NCBI GenBank assembly: GCA_900321265.1
Contig: ONVJ01000091.1
Span: forward strand, 1 to 8,175
From: an uncultured Eubacteriales bacterium
Lineage (GTDB): Bacteria; Bacillota; Clostridia; Oscillospirales; CAG-272
Reading direction: 5' to 3'
Length of the DNA stretch: 8,175 bases
Shown here: piece by piece, positions 6,914 through 8,175 of the stretch
How the letters are laid out: each line of letters starts with the position of its first letter
How positions within the stretch are numbered: the first letter of the stretch is position 1
Made by a program: the position numbers and the translations under genes
Notes under the pieces: model-generated
What the model saw: the letters and a program-made list of their open reading frames with translations, nothing else
Told to the model about the DNA's origin: nothing
Databases searched by the model: none

Positions 6914-7639
6914 ATGAGAAGAAACACAGTTAAGATCGACGCCAAGCGCGGTACGCTGCTCGTCGCCCACAGGGGAGTCAGCGGGCTTGAGACCGAAAAC
7001 ACCGCCGCCGCGTTCCTCGCCGCCGGCAACCGCAGCTATTTCGGTGTCGAGACGGATATCTGGCGCACGGCGGACGGGAAGTTCATTCTGAACCACGACG
7101 GCAGGTCGGGCCGCATCTGCGAGACCGATCTCGTCATGGAGGAGAGCAACCTCGCCGATCTGAGAGCGCTGACGCTGAAGGACATGTCGACCGGCCTTTC
7201 CGACCGCGCCGAACTGAAGCTCTGCCTGCCTGAGGAGTACCGCCGCATCTGCGAGCACTACGGAAAGATCTGCGTCCCCGAGCTCAAGAGCGCATTTACT
7301 GCCGAAGAGATCGGCGAGATACTGAAGGTCTTCGACGGATATCTCGACAACACCGTCTTCATCTCCTTCAAGATGAGCAACCTCGATCTGATCAAGGAGG
7401 CGAAGCCGGGGCAGAAGGTCCAGTTCCTCTGCACCGAGTATTCCTCCGAGCTTCTCGCGACGCTGGTGGAGAAGAGGATGGACCTCGACATCCACTGGAA
7501 GGCGCTCACAGAGGAGAATATCCGCGAGCTTCACGGAGCGGGAGTGACCGTCAACTGCTGGACCGTCGACAACCCCGATGACGCCGTAAGGCTCATCGAT
7601 TGGGGCGTCGACATGATCACGACCAACATCCTTGAATGA
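6914..7639 (+). CDS. Glycerophosphodiester phosphodiesterase (single-domain)
   Basis: This 241-aa protein is the normal length of a compact bacterial GDPD and contains the full motif set. Catalytic His19 lies in VAHRG, Glu28-Asn-Thr corresponds to the PEN[ST] motif, Glu46 and Asp48 in GVETDIW are metal ligands, His61-Asp62 is the second catalytic motif, and Glu123 in VPELKS is the third metal ligand. The barrel closes with CWTVDNP at 215-221 and WGVDMITTN at 230-238. It should hydrolyse glycerophosphodiesters to glycerol-3-phosphate plus an alcohol. There is no signal peptide, so it acts inside the cell on imported or endogenous substrates. It is a paralog of the C-terminal half of the preceding gene but keeps the Glu that the other has lost. 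It is the last gene of the rightward run and is followed by a strong inverted repeat. Confidence 0.92.
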   Translation: MRRNTVKIDAKRGTLLVAHRGVSGLETENTAAAFLAAGNRSYFGVETDIWRTADGKFILNHDGRSGRICETDLVMEESNLADLRALTLKDMSTGLSDRAELKLCLPEEYRRICEHYGKICVPELKSAFTAEEIGEILKVFDGYLDNTVFISFKMSNLDLIKEAKPGQKVQFLCTEYSSELLATLVEKRMDLDIHWKALTEENIRELHGAGVTVNCWTVDNPDDAVRLIDWGVDMITTNILE

Positions 7640-7664
7640 CAGGAGCGCGTCTTGGGATAATTTT

Positions 7665-7707
7665 TGCGGGGCTGTTAAAAAAGTCAGACTTTTTTAACAG
7701 CCCCGCA
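7665..7707. terminator. Perfect 21-bp inverted repeat between convergent genes, probable bidirectional terminator
   Basis: Arms 7665-7685 and 7687-7707 are perfect reverse complements around a single A at 7686; in RNA this folds to about 20 bp with a 3-base tip. The base of the stem is GC-rich (GCGGGGC) and the upper part is A/T (A6 in one arm, T6 in the other). It begins 25 bases after the GDPD stop and ends 29 bases before the end of the minus-strand gene, the usual place for a shared terminator. No T-run lies just outside either arm in the direction of transcription, so it is not a textbook intrinsic terminator. It could instead be a dispersed REP-like palindrome. Confidence 0.6.
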
Positions 7708-7710
7708 CAT

Positions 7711-7732
7711 GTCACGGCCGGGAAACCGTGAC
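7711..7732. repeat. Second hairpin in the convergent intergenic region
   Basis: GTCACGG at 7711-7717 pairs with CCGTGAC at 7726-7732 around an 8-base loop. It lies 3 bases after the larger palindrome and is followed on the plus strand by TTGTT, a weak U-tract. It may act as a back-up terminator for rightward transcription. The rest of the 97-base gap holds nothing else I can identify. Confidence 0.45.
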
Positions 7733-7736
7733 TTGT

Positions 7737-7970
7737 TCATTGCGATCCTTCCTTAGGGAAGAGCAGGCAGCCGTTCTCGCGGAGGAACTCGATGCGTCCT
7801 CTGAGGTAGCTCTCGCTGCAGCCGAGATCAGTGCAGAGGCATCTCATGCAGAGGAATCTCTCGGCGTCGCGGTCGACGAACCGCCTGTAGGCTCCAGCGT
7901 CGTCCTTACCGAGCGGTGAGCCGCATCTGAAGCAGACCGAGTCGCCGCCCGTCTTTTTTTCGTCAGGCAT
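7737..7970 (-). CDS. Small CxxC/CxxC zinc-ribbon-like protein, unknown function
   Basis: This is a 77-aa protein. Its Cys pattern is C13-x2-C16 (CFRCG) and C41-x2-C44 (CMRC), with further Cys at 46, 51 and 68. The two CxxC knuckles 25 residues apart are what a small zinc ribbon would show. The C-terminal part (ESYLRGRIEFLRENGCLLF) looks like one amphipathic helix ending in a Gly-Cys turn. I associate this general layout with uncharacterised small proteins in Clostridia but cannot name a family. There is no membrane segment or DNA-binding helix-turn-helix. Its ATG overlaps the last 8 bases of the upstream glycoside-hydrolase gene and has no strong Shine-Dalgarno, so it is probably translated by coupling to that gene. 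It could be a regulator, a metal chaperone or a protein-interaction module; the sequence does not decide. Confidence 0.7.
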   Translation of the reverse strand: MPDEKKTGGDSVCFRCGSPLGKDDAGAYRRFVDRDAERFLCMRCLCTDLGCSESYLRGRIEFLRENGCLLFPKEGSQ

Positions 7971-8175
7971 CGACGACCGACGCCCTGAAGAGCAGGCAGG
8001 AATGGGGAGCGAGCTTGCTCGGGCGGTAGATCTCGTTCTTTACGTCGAACTCCTCACACGTCCAGAGCTCGCGCATGTGAAGCGTTTTCCCCGAGGCGAC
8101 GTCGATGCCTATCTCGTTGAGCAGCAGGCAGGCGTTCCAGGTGTTCATGTCGGTGTCGGCGAGATTGAATACGCC
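7963..8175 (-). CDS. C-terminal end of a glycoside hydrolase, probably alpha-galactosidase-like (partial)
   Basis: Only the last 70 codons are in the window; the frame is open through the right edge, so the Met at 8148 is internal. The visible piece begins GVFNLADTD and continues with a region containing RELWTCEEF and ending PHSCLLFRA. This order (a 'V-x-N' strand, then D/E-LWT-G-x, then a closing 'PHS-x-x-L-F/L-R' strand) is typical of the antiparallel beta domain that closes GH27/GH36-type alpha-galactosidases and some related enzymes. The catalytic barrel lies outside the window, so family and substrate cannot be confirmed. The gene points toward the GDPD operon and is transcribed apart from it. 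Its stop lies 8 bases inside the start of the zinc-ribbon gene. Confidence 0.6.
   Translation of the reverse strand, partial: GVFNLADTDMNTWNACLLLNEIGIDVASGKTLHMRELWTCEEFDVKNEIYRPSKLAPHSCLLFRASVVDA

Overview
The window reads as chromosomal DNA from a GC-rich bacterium. Genes are packed tightly, ribosome-binding sites are AG-rich (GGAGG, AGGAAGG, GAGGAG), and Arg AGG/AGA and Ile ATA codons are used alongside GC-rich synonyms. The mix of protein families resembles a high-GC member of the Clostridia (Bacillota). That placement is an inference from overall style, with no rRNA or other marker gene to confirm it. I see no mobile element, CRISPR array, tRNA, rRNA or recognisable riboswitch.

Layout. 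Seven genes run left to right from 1 to 7639: (1) a small protein with two membrane segments, possibly cut by the window edge; (2) a 453-aa transglutaminase-like (Cys-His-Asp) protein; (3) a BadF/BcrA-type ATPase, probably an amino-sugar kinase, whose start overlaps the stop of gene 2; (4) an inositol-monophosphatase-family phosphatase, 3 bases further on; (5) a PlsC-type acyltransferase with an added zinc ribbon and C-terminal domain; (6) a fusion of a carbon-nitrogen hydrolase (nitrilase superfamily) with a glycerophosphodiester phosphodiesterase (GDPD); and (7) a stand-alone GDPD. From gene 2 to gene 7 the gaps are -4, 3, 55, 83 and 54 bases, so these six probably form one operon. A short convergent intergenic region (7640-7736) holds a perfect 21-bp inverted repeat and a second hairpin. 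Beyond it, on the minus strand, are a small CxxC/CxxC zinc-ribbon protein (7737-7970) and, overlapping its start by 8 bases, the last 70 codons of what looks like an alpha-galactosidase-type glycoside hydrolase that runs off the right edge.

How the genes may work together. Two GDPDs, an inositol-phosphatase-family enzyme and a lysophospholipid-type acyltransferase together suggest turnover of glycerophosphodiesters or phospholipid head groups. Glycerol-3-phosphate released by GDPD could be re-acylated, and a phosphorylated polyol could be dephosphorylated. The carbon-nitrogen hydrolase fused to GDPD hints at a substrate that carries an amide bond as well as a phosphodiester. The transglutaminase-like protein and the sugar kinase are translationally coupled and may form a separate pair, for example in peptide or amino-sugar salvage. 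These pathway links are inference; the family calls rest on visible catalytic motifs.
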